Source: Mycolicibacterium tusciae JS617
GTDB taxonomy: Bacteria > Actinomycetota > Actinomycetes > Mycobacteriales > Mycobacteriaceae
Assembly: GCF_000243415.2 (NCBI RefSeq)
Contig: NZ_KI912270.1
Span: 4,650,903 to 4,714,902, forward strand
Direction: 5' to 3'
Length of the DNA stretch: 64,000 nucleotides
Within the stretch, counting starts at the first letter, position 1; each line of letters starts with the position of its first letter. The notes under the pieces were generated by a model. The model did not search any database, had not been told where the DNA came from, and saw only the letters and a program-made list of their open reading frames with translations. Below are positions 9,502-18,541 of the stretch, one piece after another. The position numbers and the translations under genes were made by a program.

Positions 9502-10182
9502 TCAAACAGTCTTGGTGACACCGAGATAAGTGACCACGTCGTCGGTGTTGTCGGTTGAGCTCGTCAGCGTGGCGTACGAGCGGATGAAGGACTGACCCGC
9601 ACACTGGTCGGTCTTGATCCGCACACCGGTGATCGTGATTCGCGTGTCGGTGCCCTTGAACTTCTTCTTGTCGACGGCGACGGTGGTGACCTGTCCGGGC
9701 TTGAGGTACACCTTGCCCTCCAAGGCGACACCGAATGCGCCAGTGACGTTCCCGTTGAACGGAAGATTGATACCGGGCGTGAAGCTGGCGCTCGGGTTGA
9801 TCTCGGTCTCATCGGAGATGATGCCGCAGCCGATCTGTTCCCCGGCCTCCATCTGCCCGCCTGCGAGCTTGGTTGAGCCGCTGCCGGCGATCCGACCGGT
9901 GAAAGTGCCGGCGACGAGATACTCACGCGAGGTGATGGCGGTGGTTAGCGGTGCCACCGGAAACTGTGTCTCGTTGCTGCCCGCCACCTCGAGGTGCCAA
10001 CCGTCCGGTGTGTCGAGGATCCCGGGAGCTGCGGACAGTACGGCGCCCTCGGGCGGAAGTGGATTCGTGGCATTCAGCGGCACAACCGGCTCCGGAGGTG
10101 GGGGCGGATCGGCCGCCGCGAGCGGGGTCGCCCCGACGGGGATCATGCAGACGGCGGCCAACACGGCAAATCGGTGCAACAT
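9502..10182 (-). CDS. MspA-family porin-like protein (first gene of operon)
   Basis: I place the start at ATG 10182 (MLHRFAVLAAVCMIPVG, a clean signal peptide ending AAADPP); the frame is open further upstream but without a signal sequence. The 226-residue product is paralogous to the next gene: same Pro linker, SREYLVAGTFTGRI, EAGEQIGCGI and QSFIRSYATLTSSTDNTDDVV...KTV ending. The conserved Cys pair is also kept. Tandem duplication followed by divergence is the simplest history. The two could form homo- or hetero-oligomeric pores. Confidence 0.88.
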   Translation of the reverse strand: MLHRFAVLAAVCMIPVGATPLAAADPPPPPEPVVPLNATNPLPPEGAVLSAAPGILDTPDGWHLEVAGSNETQFPVAPLTTAITSREYLVAGTFTGRIAGSGSTKLAGGQMEAGEQIGCGIISDETEINPSASFTPGINLPFNGNVTGAFGVALEGKVYLKPGQVTTVAVDKKKFKGTDTRITITGVRIKTDQCAGQSFIRSYATLTSSTDNTDDVVTYLGVTKTV

Positions 10183-10563
10183 CGTTATACGGGGCCTCTC
10201 AGCTCGGAGCGCAACTCTTGAACGGACCTGTCGCGACGGATCCTTTACTGGCCGGATTGCGATGAGGTGAACGGAGTCGAAACAGCCCCCGCCACCACGC
10301 CTATCAATTCCGGTTTCTCCAGGAGAAGGCGATATGGCCAGCTCAAACACAGTATTTCACAAGGATTTTGACAGCTGCGTGTCGGCCGATCGACGGCGAC
10401 TGTGCGGTGGCAGTTACCGCTGCATTCAGAAAGAAGACACTTTCGGCGTCGACGGTGGGCGGGATCGCAGCGCATATGCTGCTGCGTTCGGGACCGACGT
10501 GGAGTTACTCGGTGGACAGCGTCGCCGCCGGTGTCACGTCGCATACAGCAAACGATCGATCGG
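10183..10563. other. Divergent intergenic region between porin operon and exported-protein pair
   Basis: About 380 bp must hold the start signals of the minus-strand porin operon and the plus-strand gene at 10564. Minus-strand GAGAGG about 13 nt before ATG 10182 may serve as its ribosome binding site. I see no confident gene or strong palindrome. Confidence 0.4.
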
Positions 10564-11097
10564 ATGAAATTCGTGTCGCCGTACCTACTGCGCCTTCCCG
10601 TGAAAGCCTTCTTCGTCGTGGCCACCCTCGTTTCGTCCGTGATGCCGGTCGCATGGGCCGACGACCTCGTCGACCCCTCGGCGCAGGGGCCCGTCCAGGT
10701 TTCCCCCGCATCCACGGCGGACAATGCCGACCCGGTCGCAGTCGCGGCCTGCGCCCAATTCGCCACGGTGCTCGACGGCAGTTCCTCGTACTATGGGGAT
10801 TTCGCGGATTCCTTCGAAGGCTCCAATTACCGCAACCCGGCGGTGGCGAGCAGCAACATGACCGGGCGCACCGCATTGCGCGAGTCCGCCGCTCTTGCGA
10901 TGAAAGCGGCCAACACGCCGGGGTTGTCGCCGGATATCGCTCAACCCATGCGGATATGGTCACTCGGAGCGACCAAACTTCTTGTCAAGATGGGACTTCG
11001 GATGCCCGGTGACGGGTTAAACAGTACCGCCACCGAGATGAACAACCAGGCGACGAAGGCGCAGGAAGCGTGCGCTGCGGCAGGCACGCACGCGTGA
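10564..11097 (+). CDS. Exported protein of unknown function
   Basis: 177 residues from ATG 10564. The signal peptide (KFVSPYLLRLPVKAFFVVA...AWA) is predicted to be cut before DDLVD. The mature protein has one pair of Cys (AACAQF and QEACAAAG) near its two ends and a helix-rich, small, soluble character. This is reminiscent of the many short exported proteins of mycobacteria, but I do not recognise the family. It overlaps the start of the PknH-sensor-like lipoprotein gene downstream, so the two probably form an operon and may act together outside the membrane. Confidence 0.75.
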   Translation: MKFVSPYLLRLPVKAFFVVATLVSSVMPVAWADDLVDPSAQGPVQVSPASTADNADPVAVAACAQFATVLDGSSSYYGDFADSFEGSNYRNPAVASSNMTGRTALRESAALAMKAANTPGLSPDIAQPMRIWSLGATKLLVKMGLRMPGDGLNSTATEMNNQATKAQEACAAAGTHA

Positions 11098-11777
11098 GCT
11101 GCATACTGCGTTGCGCCACTGGACTTCTAGTTCTCACAATCTCACTCATTGGATGCGCCGCACAGTCGACAGGATCGGCCCCCCCGGCGCTCGTATCCGA
11201 CAATGCGGTCGGCGGCTTGCTATTGGACGCCGCTGAGGTCAACGACGTCATGGGCACGACCTCGATCCAGGCCCACTCGGTTGTCACATCGATGGGTGAT
11301 CATCGCCCGCTGCTGCCCAATCTGAGTTGCCTCGGTGTCTGGCAACCCAATGAGGCATCGATCTACGACCCCAGCCACTGGAAGTCGGTGCGTCAGCAGA
11401 TGTTGCGCACCCCGGACACCGACCACTGGGAGACTCTGATCGTGCAATCTGTGGTCTCATACCGCACTGCAGACGGAGCCCGCGACTTCCTTGCCGAATC
11501 GGCGAATCGCTGGAACAAGTGCGTCCACCACAATGTCAACATCCAGGTCAACAGTCGCGTCCTGCCAGGATGGCGGAGTGGCGAGCTGACTCGAACCGAT
11601 GATCGGCTCGCCATGCCGTATGCCCGTGGCGACGGCGGACAGTTGCGGTCCTGCCAACACGTCCTTCAAGCCGCCGCCAACATCATCATCGATGTCGTCG
11701 TGTGTACGCCGCCGGCACAGCCGATGACCAAGGCGGCCGACGTCGCAAACCGCATCGAGGCCAGAATGCCGAGATGA
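11070..11777 (+). CDS. Lipoprotein with PknH-type extracellular sensor domain
   Basis: About 235 residues. The N-terminus has basic residues, a hydrophobic core and the lipobox LIGC. The rest matches the layout of the mycobacterial PknH_C sensor domain (PF14032-like): LLLDAAEVNDVMG, a central SCLGVWQ, SYRTADGARDFLAESANRW, and C-terminal Cys in SCQHVLQ and VVVCTPP that would form disulfides. GTG 11070 has AGGAA just upstream; an alternative GTG at 11094 overlaps the upstream stop as GTGA. Free-standing lipoproteins with this domain are common in mycobacteria; ligands are unknown. Confidence 0.82.
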   Translation: MRCGRHARVSCILRCATGLLVLTISLIGCAAQSTGSAPPALVSDNAVGGLLLDAAEVNDVMGTTSIQAHSVVTSMGDHRPLLPNLSCLGVWQPNEASIYDPSHWKSVRQQMLRTPDTDHWETLIVQSVVSYRTADGARDFLAESANRWNKCVHHNVNIQVNSRVLPGWRSGELTRTDDRLAMPYARGDGGQLRSCQHVLQAAANIIIDVVVCTPPAQPMTKAADVANRIEARMPR

Positions 11778-12066
11778 GCGCAACGTCCCGACGACCGCTA
11801 GCCCATAAGCTTCGTCGAAGGGAGGCCCGCCCTTCTCGGGAACCCACACGGGTCGGGAATGTAGACGAGCGTCAGTGGGGAACTTCAGTGAGCGCGGTCA
11901 CGGCCCCGTCATACTCGCCGTCCGTGGCGGCCGGCATAAGGGCCGGTGTCCACACACTCGCCGCCACAGCCGGCGCGCCACCTGATAACCCGACCCGGCA
12001 ACGATACCCAGCTCGATCGTCAGCTTGCGCAAGCGCAGCAATGCACGTTGGGTGCGGCCCTCATCC

Positions 12067-13353
12067 TTAGTGGAACTGACCCTCTTCGGTCGAGCCCGCG
12101 AGCGCGGTGGTCGACGACGTCGGGTCAACCGTGGTGGCGATCCGGTCGAAGTAACCGGCTCCGACCTCGCGCTGGTGCTTGGTGGCGGTGTAGCCGCGCT
12201 CCTCGGCGTCGAACTCGCGCTCCTGCAGCTCGACGTAGGCGCTCATCTGGTTGCGGGCGTAGCCGTAGGCCAGGTCGAACATCGAGTAGTTCAGGGCGTG
12301 GAAGCCGGCCAGCGTGATGAACTGGAACTTGAAGCCCATCGCACCGAGTTCCTTCTGGAACTTCGCGATGGTCGAGTCGTCCAGGTGCTTCTTCCAGTTG
12401 AACGACGGTGAGCAGTTGTAGGCCAGCATCTGGTCGGGGAACTCGTTCTTGACGCCCTCGGCGAACTTCGCCGCGAGCTCGAGGTCCGGGGTGCCGGTCT
12501 CCATCCAGATCAGGTCGGAGTACGGCGCGTAGGCCTTGGCCCGGGCGATGCACGGCTCGAGGCCGTTCTTGACGCGGTAGAAGCCTTCTTTGGTGCGCTC
12601 ACCGGTGATGAACGGCTGGTCGCGCTCGTCGACGTCGGAGGTGATCAGCGTGGCTGCCTCGGCGTCGGTGCGGGCGATGACGACGGTCGGCACGTCGGCG
12701 ACGTCGGCTGCCAGGCGAGCCGAGGTCAGGGTGCGGATGTGCTGCTGGGTGGGGATGAGCACCTTGCCACCGAGGTGGCCGCACTTCTTCTCCGACGCCA
12801 GCTGATCTTCCCAGTGCGACCCCGCGACGCCTGCGGCGATCATCGCCTTCTGCAGCTCGTAGACGTTGAGCGCGCCGCCGAAGCCGGCCTCACCGTCGGC
12901 GACGATCGGGGCCAGCCAGTTCTCGATCGAGGTATCGCCCTCGACCTTGGCGATCTCGTCGGCACGCATCAGTGCATTGTTGATGCGGCGCACCACCTGC
13001 GGCACCGAGTTGGCCGGGTAGAGGCTCTGGTCGGGGTAGGTGTGGCCGGACAGGTTCGCGTCACCGGCGACCTGCCAACCCGAGAGGTAGATGGCCTTCA
13101 GGCCGGCGCGGACCTGCTGGACGGCCATGTTGCCGGTCAGCGCGCCCAGCGCGTTGACGAACTCCAGCTCGTGCAGCTGGCTCCACAGCACCTCGGCGCC
13201 GCGGCGGGCCAGCGTGGCCTCCTCGACGACCGAACCCTGCAGGGCCACGACATCGGCCGGGGTGTAGGTGCGCTCGATGCCCTTCCACCGCGGGTTGGTG
13301 TCCCAGTCCTTCTGGATTTCTTCCGGTGACTTCGGCTGACCGACGGTCGACAT
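12067..13353 (-). CDS. aceA: Isocitrate lyase (ICL1-type)
   Basis: A complete 428-residue enzyme that cleaves isocitrate to glyoxylate and succinate, the first step of the glyoxylate shunt needed for growth on fatty acids and acetate. The catalytic signature KKCGH is present in [12 protein letters not shown], as are [16 protein letters not shown] and [15 protein letters not shown]. Length and C-terminus (GSTEEGQFH) agree with mycobacterial ICL1. ATG 13353 is preceded by GGAGC at a suitable distance. It is transcribed away from the dehydrogenase-like gene at 13650; the shared 296-bp intergenic region carries a palindrome. Confidence 0.98.
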   Translation of the reverse strand: MSTVGQPKSPEEIQKDWDTNPRWKGIERTYTPADVVALQGSVVEEATLARRGAEVLWSQLHELEFVNALGALTGNMAVQQVRAGLKAIYLSGWQVAGDANLSGHTYPDQSLYPANSVPQVVRRINNALMRADEIAKVEGDTSIENWLAPIVADGEAGFGGALNVYELQKAMIAAGVAGSHWEDQLASEKKCGHLGGKVLIPTQQHIRTLTSARLAADVADVPTVVIARTDAEAATLITSDVDERDQPFITGERTKEGFYRVKNGLEPCIARAKAYAPYSDLIWMETGTPDLELAAKFAEGVKNEFPDQMLAYNCSPSFNWKKHLDDSTIAKFQKELGAMGFKFQFITLAGFHALNYSMFDLAYGYARNQMSAYVELQEREFDAEERGYTATKHQREVGAGYFDRIATTVDPTSSTTALAGSTEEGQFH

Positions 13354-13432
13354 GGGCTGCTCCCTCGTATGTGTCGTCGCTTGATCGGTTTCTAAGTCCG
13401 ACGTTAAGCAACGAGCGGTAACCGGCTGTGCC

Positions 13433-13461
13433 GCAAAGGGTAAAGCCGCGATTTACCTTGC
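13433..13461. promoter_or_regulatory. Inverted repeat upstream of aceA, candidate operator
   Basis: GCAAAGGGTAAA (13433-13444) and TTTACCTTGC (13452-13461) are arms of a dyad lying 80 nt upstream of the aceA start. CTTTGC/GCAAAG cores are part of RamB-type sites described for actinobacterial acetate genes, so control by a RamB-like regulator is a reasonable guess, not shown. GGTAAAGC recurs at 13545-13552, closer to the divergent gene. Confidence 0.5.
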
Positions 13462-13649
13462 TCTTTCTGACCGGCCATCGGGTACGCCAGATGGCTTGGT
13501 CGCGAAGCCGTCCGCGCTGTGGCGATCCGTGGCGTGTGTTCAGAAGGTAAAGCGAGTCCTTGCCAATTCATCGGCAGCCGCTAACCGACCGCTGCCTAGC
13601 GTTCGGATCAGTACGCAAATCGCGTTTTCACCGAATTGGAGGCACTGTC

Positions 13650-14615
13650 GTGAAGGTTGGAATTGTTGGAGTGGGCGAGGTAGGAGCGGCCATCGGTCTG
13701 GCGTTAGTCGAGCACGGATTGTGTGGTGAGATTGTGCTCGTCGACCGTGACCAGGCGCGGGCGGCGGGGGTGGCGTTGGATCTGCGGTACGGGGCTCCGC
13801 TCACCCCCGGGACGGAGGTGCGGGCGGGCGGCTTCGGGGACCTCGTCGACGCGGCGCTGGTGCTCATCACCGCTGGAGTCAACGAACGCGCCGGTGGCGC
13901 CATCGACCGGGCCGACCCCCAGGGACGGTTGCGCTTAGCCGCCGAAAACGCCCTCATCTTCGCCGATGTCGTTCCCAGGATCGTCGATGCCGCTCCCTCG
14001 GCCGTACTCATGGTGGTTACCGACCCGCCGGACCCGCTGGCCGAGATCACTCGCCGGCTGGCCGGCCATAATCGGCTGTTTTCCACCGGAACTCTTTTGG
14101 ACGGCCTCCGTTTTCAGGTGCACCTAGCCGAACGGTTGAATGTTGCACCCTGCGATGTCCAAGCCCTAGTGATCGGCGAGCACGGCACCTCCGAGGTCTT
14201 GTTGTGGTCCGCGGCCGCCGTCGCCGACAGGCCGGTCCTTGACCTGTTGGGCCGCAACGGTCGATCAGTCGAGGACGTTCGCAGGGAGATCGAAGACGAC
14301 GTCCGGTACGCCAACATCGCCATTATCGAGGGCACGGGGGCCAGCCGCTACGGCATCGCATCGGTGGCCGTGCGGCTGACCGCCGCGGTGCTACGCGACG
14401 AGCGGGTGCTGTTGCCAGTGGGGGTTCACCACCCCGAGTACGGCACCACACTGTCGCTGCCCGCGGTTGTGGGAGCCAATGGTGTCGAATGGGTCGTCGA
14501 ACCTGTGATGAGTGTCGACGAGCGTGCCGCCCTGGAGCGCAGCGCCGATATCTTGCGGGCAGCGTCCCAGCGATGCGAACAGGCGATCAACATGGTCGCG
14601 ACCGCCCGGCCGTGA
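13650..14615 (+). CDS. Lactate/malate dehydrogenase family protein with atypical active-site loop
   Basis: 321 residues. The GTG at 13650 is preceded by TTGGAGG with 7-nt spacing, which decides the start over upstream codons. The N-terminal Rossmann motif GVGEVGAAIG and VLVDRD point to NAD binding. Catalytic Asp and Arg are in TGTLLDGLRF and the proton-shuttle His in GEHGTSEV. The mobile loop is unusual: the position that is Gln in lactate and Arg in malate dehydrogenases appears to be Glu in AGVNERAGG, and the NPVD motif is DPPDP. A different 2-hydroxy or 2-keto acid is therefore likely. Placement opposite aceA suggests a role near the glyoxylate cycle. Confidence 0.82.
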   Translation: MKVGIVGVGEVGAAIGLALVEHGLCGEIVLVDRDQARAAGVALDLRYGAPLTPGTEVRAGGFGDLVDAALVLITAGVNERAGGAIDRADPQGRLRLAAENALIFADVVPRIVDAAPSAVLMVVTDPPDPLAEITRRLAGHNRLFSTGTLLDGLRFQVHLAERLNVAPCDVQALVIGEHGTSEVLLWSAAAVADRPVLDLLGRNGRSVEDVRREIEDDVRYANIAIIEGTGASRYGIASVAVRLTAAVLRDERVLLPVGVHHPEYGTTLSLPAVVGANGVEWVVEPVMSVDERAALERSADILRAASQRCEQAINMVATARP

Positions 14616-14634
14616 GGGCTGGTTAAGCCGAGCC

Positions 14635-15376
14635 GTGAGGCCTTCGGCGGCCGGCCACCCGCACCTGTGGTGCCGGCGGCTGTGGCCGCCGTGCTGACAT
14701 TCGGCACCGGAGCGTTGGATGTGATCACGCTGACCCATCTAGGCGGCGTCTTCGCCAGTGTAATGACGGGCAATCGCGTTAACCGGGCTTGCGCTTGCCC
14801 AGTCCGACGTCGGGCTGCTGACCCACACCGCGGTAGGTCTGGCGAGCTACGCGGTCGGCGTGGGCACCGGAACCCTGATCACCGGTCCGCCTCAGCCAGG
14901 CGGGGCGCTCTGGCCGCGCTCGGTGACCGCCGCGCTCGCTGTCCAGTTCGGGGTCCTATGCGATCTTGCCGCGGCTTGGGAAGCGGTGGGGCCCGCACCC
15001 ACCGGAACCGCCCAGCTGGCTTTGCTGCTGCGGCGGCGGCTATGGGTTTGCAAGGCGCCGCCATGCGCGGGCTCGGCGTTGCTGTTACAACCACTTACCT
15101 CACCGGCACACTCACCGGTCTGGTCGCCGCGTTCACCAGGTCACCGCGCCCCCAATGTTTGATCGACCGGCGGTCACCGCGCTGGTCGCGGCCGTCGCAG
15201 GGGCGGCCTCCGCAGGCCTGCTGCTGGTCGCCGCGCCGTTACTCATGCTGGTTCCGGTTGCAGCAGTCGTGGCGGTGGCCGGATACCGCAATCGTCGCGG
15301 CACCAGAACGATCCTCGGGGGCAGTGCTGCGGCCTCAGTCTGTCTCGGCCGGCGGAGCCGGGACCGGCACGTCTAG
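14635..15376 (+). pseudogene. YoaK/DUF1275-type membrane protein, multiply frameshifted
   Basis: Three reading frames carry successive pieces of a small polytopic membrane protein: AAVLTFGTGALDVITLTHLGG followed by VFASVMTGN, then TAVGLASYAVGVGTGTLITG, then GLQGAAMRGLGV followed by TTTYLTGTLTGL, then AASAGLLLVAAPLLMLVPVA. The TGN and TTTYLTGTLT segments are characteristic of the DUF1275 family. At least four frame changes separate them, so the gene is dead. It follows the dehydrogenase-like gene by 19 bp. Confidence 0.82.
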
Positions 15377-15710
15377 TTCGTTGCTGCGTGTCGAGGCCCT
15401 TCGAGGGTTCATCCGGCTCGTTGATTGACGTCGACCCAGTGAACTGTCGGTCTTAGTCACGGCGCGCTGCGCTGCGAGCCGTTGGCGGCCCGCCCGCCAA
15501 ACGCTGCGCGCTCGTGCTCGCCGAGCTCGTGGCGTTCGCCCAATGTCGGCGCCGCACTCGGCACGGACGCCGGAGGGATATTGTCGTCCGTCGTGACCGG
15601 GGTGGACCACCGCTCGGATCGCAGATCTGCCCTTGGTGGGATTGGCTGCTCGCGTGACCCGGTGAGCAGCGCTTCCGCTTCGCGATGTGCGTCTAGATAG
15701 GATCGCCACC
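15377..15710. other. Intergenic stretch before a two-component system
   Basis: No convincing gene. It must contain the promoter for the response regulator at 15711; I see no TCAGC-type box pair here, unlike the regulatory island further on. Confidence 0.4.
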
Positions 15711-16415
15711 GTGGCGCAGTTGTTGGTGGTCGAGGACGACGACACCATCGGGCGGCTGGTGACCGAGGGGTTGCAGGCGCACGGTCACCACGTGACGTGG
15801 TGTCGCACCGGACGGGCCGCGCTCCGCGAGGTTGCCCTGCACAGTGCCGATCTGGTGCTGCTCGATCTCGGATTGCCCGACCTCGACGGAGTTGAGGTGT
15901 GCCGGCAGCTGCGCAGTGCGTTGCCCGGGTGCGTACTGGTGATCCTCACTGCCCGCGACGCCGAAATCGACGTCGTCGTGGGCCTAGACGCCGGCGCCGA
16001 TGACTATCTCACCAAGCCGTTCCGCTACACCGAACTGCTCGCCCGCATCCGCGCCCACCTGCGTCGCGGACCGATCCCCCCCGCACCGGCGCAGGCGTAC
16101 GTCATTGGTGCGCTGGTGGTGGATCCCGCCGCCCGTACTTGTAGCTATCATGGCCACCCCATCCAGCTGAGGGTGCGAGAATTCGACCTGCTCGCCCGGC
16201 TGGCGACCGAAGCCGGAAACGCTGTCAGCCGCGAAACCTTGATGAGCGACGTCTGGGACGAAAACTGGTTCGGTTCCACTAAGACGCTCGATGTGCATGT
16301 CGGTATCCTGCGCAGCAAACTCGCCGCCGCCGCCGAGCATAGCGCCGACCCCTCCGCGGCCCCACACATCACCACGTTGCGCGGGTACGGCTACCGCCTC
16401 GACTCGCCGCCGTGA
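15711..16415 (+). CDS. OmpR-family response regulator
   Basis: 234 residues. GTG 15711 gives MAQLLVVEDDD, a normal receiver start, with AGGAT about 8 nt upstream. The receiver has the acidic pocket VEDDD, the phosphoacceptor Asp in DLVLLDLGLPD (about residue 52), Thr in ILTA and the conserved Lys in YLTKPF. Residues 135-234 form a winged-helix DNA-binding domain (LRVREFDLLARL, TLDVHVGILRSKL, ITTLRGYGYRL). The partner kinase lies 56 bp downstream on the same strand. Target genes are unknown. Confidence 0.95.
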   Translation: MAQLLVVEDDDTIGRLVTEGLQAHGHHVTWCRTGRAALREVALHSADLVLLDLGLPDLDGVEVCRQLRSALPGCVLVILTARDAEIDVVVGLDAGADDYLTKPFRYTELLARIRAHLRRGPIPPAPAQAYVIGALVVDPAARTCSYHGHPIQLRVREFDLLARLATEAGNAVSRETLMSDVWDENWFGSTKTLDVHVGILRSKLAAAAEHSADPSAAPHITTLRGYGYRLDSPP

Positions 16416-16471
16416 GCCAGTGAGCCCACCCCGCGACGGCATTCGGGGGAAACGCAGATCGGGCGGACCCC

Positions 16472-17767
16472 ATGCGTAGACGCATCCTGATCCTTGCCAT
16501 GCTGGCCGCGACAGTAGCGACCAGCCTGTTCGGCATCCCGCTGGCCCTGCTGGCGGCGCACAACTATCGGGCCGACGAGCGGACCGAACTGGAACGCACC
16601 GCAGACACGGCCGCCGTCAACGTCGCCGCCGATCTGTTCCAGGGTCGCTTCACCGGCGATTTGCCCACCCCGCCCGGCGACGTCAGCCTGGCAATCTACG
16701 CCACCGACACCGCACGACTCGGCGGGCAGGGGCCTGCCACCGCAGATCCCGTCGTGCAGCAGGCTCTAGGTGACAACACCGTTCACCACAGCACCACCGC
16801 CGGCCAATTCGTGGTCGCAGTGCCGATCGCCGACGGCGACCGCACCGCCTACGTGATCCGGGCGGCGACCTCGACCAGCGAGGTCTACCCGAGGATTCTG
16901 GCGACATGGGCGCTGATGCTCGCCCTCGAAACAGTCATCCTGCTACTCACCTGGCGTCTGGCCCGCTGGCAGGCACACCGCCTGGCGCGCCCGCTCGAAG
17001 AGCTCGCCGCCGCCGCCGGCCGGCTCGGTGAGGGTGATTTCAGTGTCCGCTCCGGGGTCAGCGGCATCCCCGAAGTCGACGCCGCCAGTACTGCGCTCAA
17101 CCGCACCGCGGCTCGCATCGGTGATCTCGTCGACCGGGAACGCGCCGTCACCGCCAACACCTCTCACCAACTGCGCACACCACTGACCGGGCTCCGCCTG
17201 GGATTGGAGGCCGCACTGGACTCCCCTACCGCCGATCATCGCCAGACGATCATCAAGGCCGTCGCCGACGCCGATCGGCTGGAGGACACCATCAACGATC
17301 TGATCGCGCTCGCCCGCCACACCAGCCGCAACACTGAAGAGCTTCCGCTGCCCGCGCTGCTCGACGAAATTCGCGACACCTGGCAGGCCCGCCTCACCCA
17401 AACCGGGCGGCCGCTGCGCATCCGCACCGACACCGAACTGCCCTCCTCACCGGCCTCCACCGCCGCGGTCCGCCAAATCTTGGCCGTGCTCATCGACAAC
17501 GCAGTCGAGCACGGCGACGGCGCCCTCACGGTGCACGCGCGTGACGCCCACGGCGCCACCGCGATCGACGTCAGCGACGAAGGAAATTCATTGTCCTACC
17601 ATGACGTCGACCTTTTCCACGGTGCCACCCACACCGGGCGCGGAATTGGGCTCCCACTAGCCCGCAGCCTCGCCGAGGCCGAGGGCGGGCGGCTCCGACT
17701 CAGCGCGACCACCCCCACCACCTTCACCCTGTTCCTGCCTCCGCCGCCACGGCCCGCCCACCCGTGA
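16472..17767 (+). CDS. Sensor histidine kinase, partner of the 15711 regulator
   Basis: 431 residues. Transmembrane helices at about 5-27 and 145-165 flank a short extracytoplasmic sensor loop of roughly 115 residues. A HAMP region (LARPLEELAAAAGRLGEGD) leads into the dimerisation domain with the phospho-accepting His in NTSHQLRTPLTGL, then a HATPase domain with N-box LIDNAVEH and GRGIGLPLA. The G1 box is degenerate (DEGNSLS instead of DxGxGI), as in a subset of actinobacterial kinases, so activity may be low or specialised. Probably co-transcribed with the upstream regulator. Confidence 0.93.
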   Translation: MRRRILILAMLAATVATSLFGIPLALLAAHNYRADERTELERTADTAAVNVAADLFQGRFTGDLPTPPGDVSLAIYATDTARLGGQGPATADPVVQQALGDNTVHHSTTAGQFVVAVPIADGDRTAYVIRAATSTSEVYPRILATWALMLALETVILLLTWRLARWQAHRLARPLEELAAAAGRLGEGDFSVRSGVSGIPEVDAASTALNRTAARIGDLVDRERAVTANTSHQLRTPLTGLRLGLEAALDSPTADHRQTIIKAVADADRLEDTINDLIALARHTSRNTEELPLPALLDEIRDTWQARLTQTGRPLRIRTDTELPSSPASTAAVRQILAVLIDNAVEHGDGALTVHARDAHGATAIDVSDEGNSLSYHDVDLFHGATHTGRGIGLPLARSLAEAEGGRLRLSATTPTTFTLFLPPPPRPAHP

Positions 17768-17859
17768 CGGGCGCACACGCTGTTCTCCGCCCTGACGCCA
17801 CAGAGAAAATCCCCGGGCAGCGACCGCCGCGGGTCGCGGCGATGACCGGCTCAACTGTG

Positions 17860-18190
17860 TGGCCGTTGAGGCTCCCCGTGCGGCGATGCAGCTTGCGCAT
17901 CTCGTCTTCGCAGCTGCCGTCCAGTCGCGCGACGCTTGAACAGCTTGTTGGCCCGCTCGGTGTGGGCGCTGTGGTGGCGGCGGACGGCGATAGGTCTTAA
18001 TGCGCTGGCCTGGAACGTCTTTCTGCCCTGACCGGCCCAAAATGAGTACGTTGTAGGCATCGGCGAGGAACCGGAGAGCGGTTAACTCAGCCCGCAGTTG
18101 CTGATCGAAGGCCACCGCACTGGAGTCCTCGGCCAGCATCGGCATAGTTGGGTCGAGTTGGGCGACAACGGCCCGCCGTGTCGCCGGCCT
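17860..18190 (-). pseudogene. IS21-family helper ATPase IstB, remnant
   Basis: On the minus strand, pieces in two frames read AQLDPTMPMLAEDSSAV, QLRAELTALRFLADAYNVLILG and, after a frameshift in the Walker A region, VRRRHSAHTERANKLFKR. These match the N-terminal half of mycobacterial IstB. The Walker A motif itself is disrupted and Walker B and beyond are missing. It shares its family with the IstA debris near 7 kb but not its location. Confidence 0.72.
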
Positions 18191-18289
18191 GCGGCGAGTT
18201 GCCGCGTCGGTGTGGCTCTCGCCAATCCCTCTTGAACGTCCACCTCAGCGGCAGTCTCCGTGCACCACCTGGAGCGGACGTCGTCGACC

Positions 18290-18532
18290 TCAGCGCTCGC
18301 CGGAAATCAGAATCCTGTATGGGACGTGAACGTGCGGATTTGGTCGCACACTAATCGACGTGTCGGGGCCTGACGAGCACTGAGTAACGTACGGACCCGG
18401 ATTCGTGCAGGTTTGCTGGATTGCCGCGGCCGGCGATGGGGCCACCGCGGCCGCGGCCACAGGCGCAGACACCACTGTGCCGATAGCACCTACTGCCAAT
18501 ATTGTTGCAAAATAACGCATTCCAGACCTCAT
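18290..18532 (-). CDS. Small secreted protein of unknown function
   Basis: 80 residues from ATG 18532; AAGAAGG at 18541-18547 lies 8 nt upstream, which favours this start over the GTG at 18541. The signal peptide (RYFATILAVGAIGTVVSAP) ends around AAAAVAP. The mature part of about 50 residues has two Cys (QTCTNPGPYVTQCSSG), probably a disulfide, followed by a Pro/His segment. Mycobacteria encode many such short exported proteins; I cannot assign a function. Confidence 0.65.
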   Translation of the reverse strand: MRSGMRYFATILAVGAIGTVVSAPVAAAAVAPSPAAAIQQTCTNPGPYVTQCSSGPDTSISVRPNPHVHVPYRILISGER

Positions 18533-18541
18533 GATATTCAC

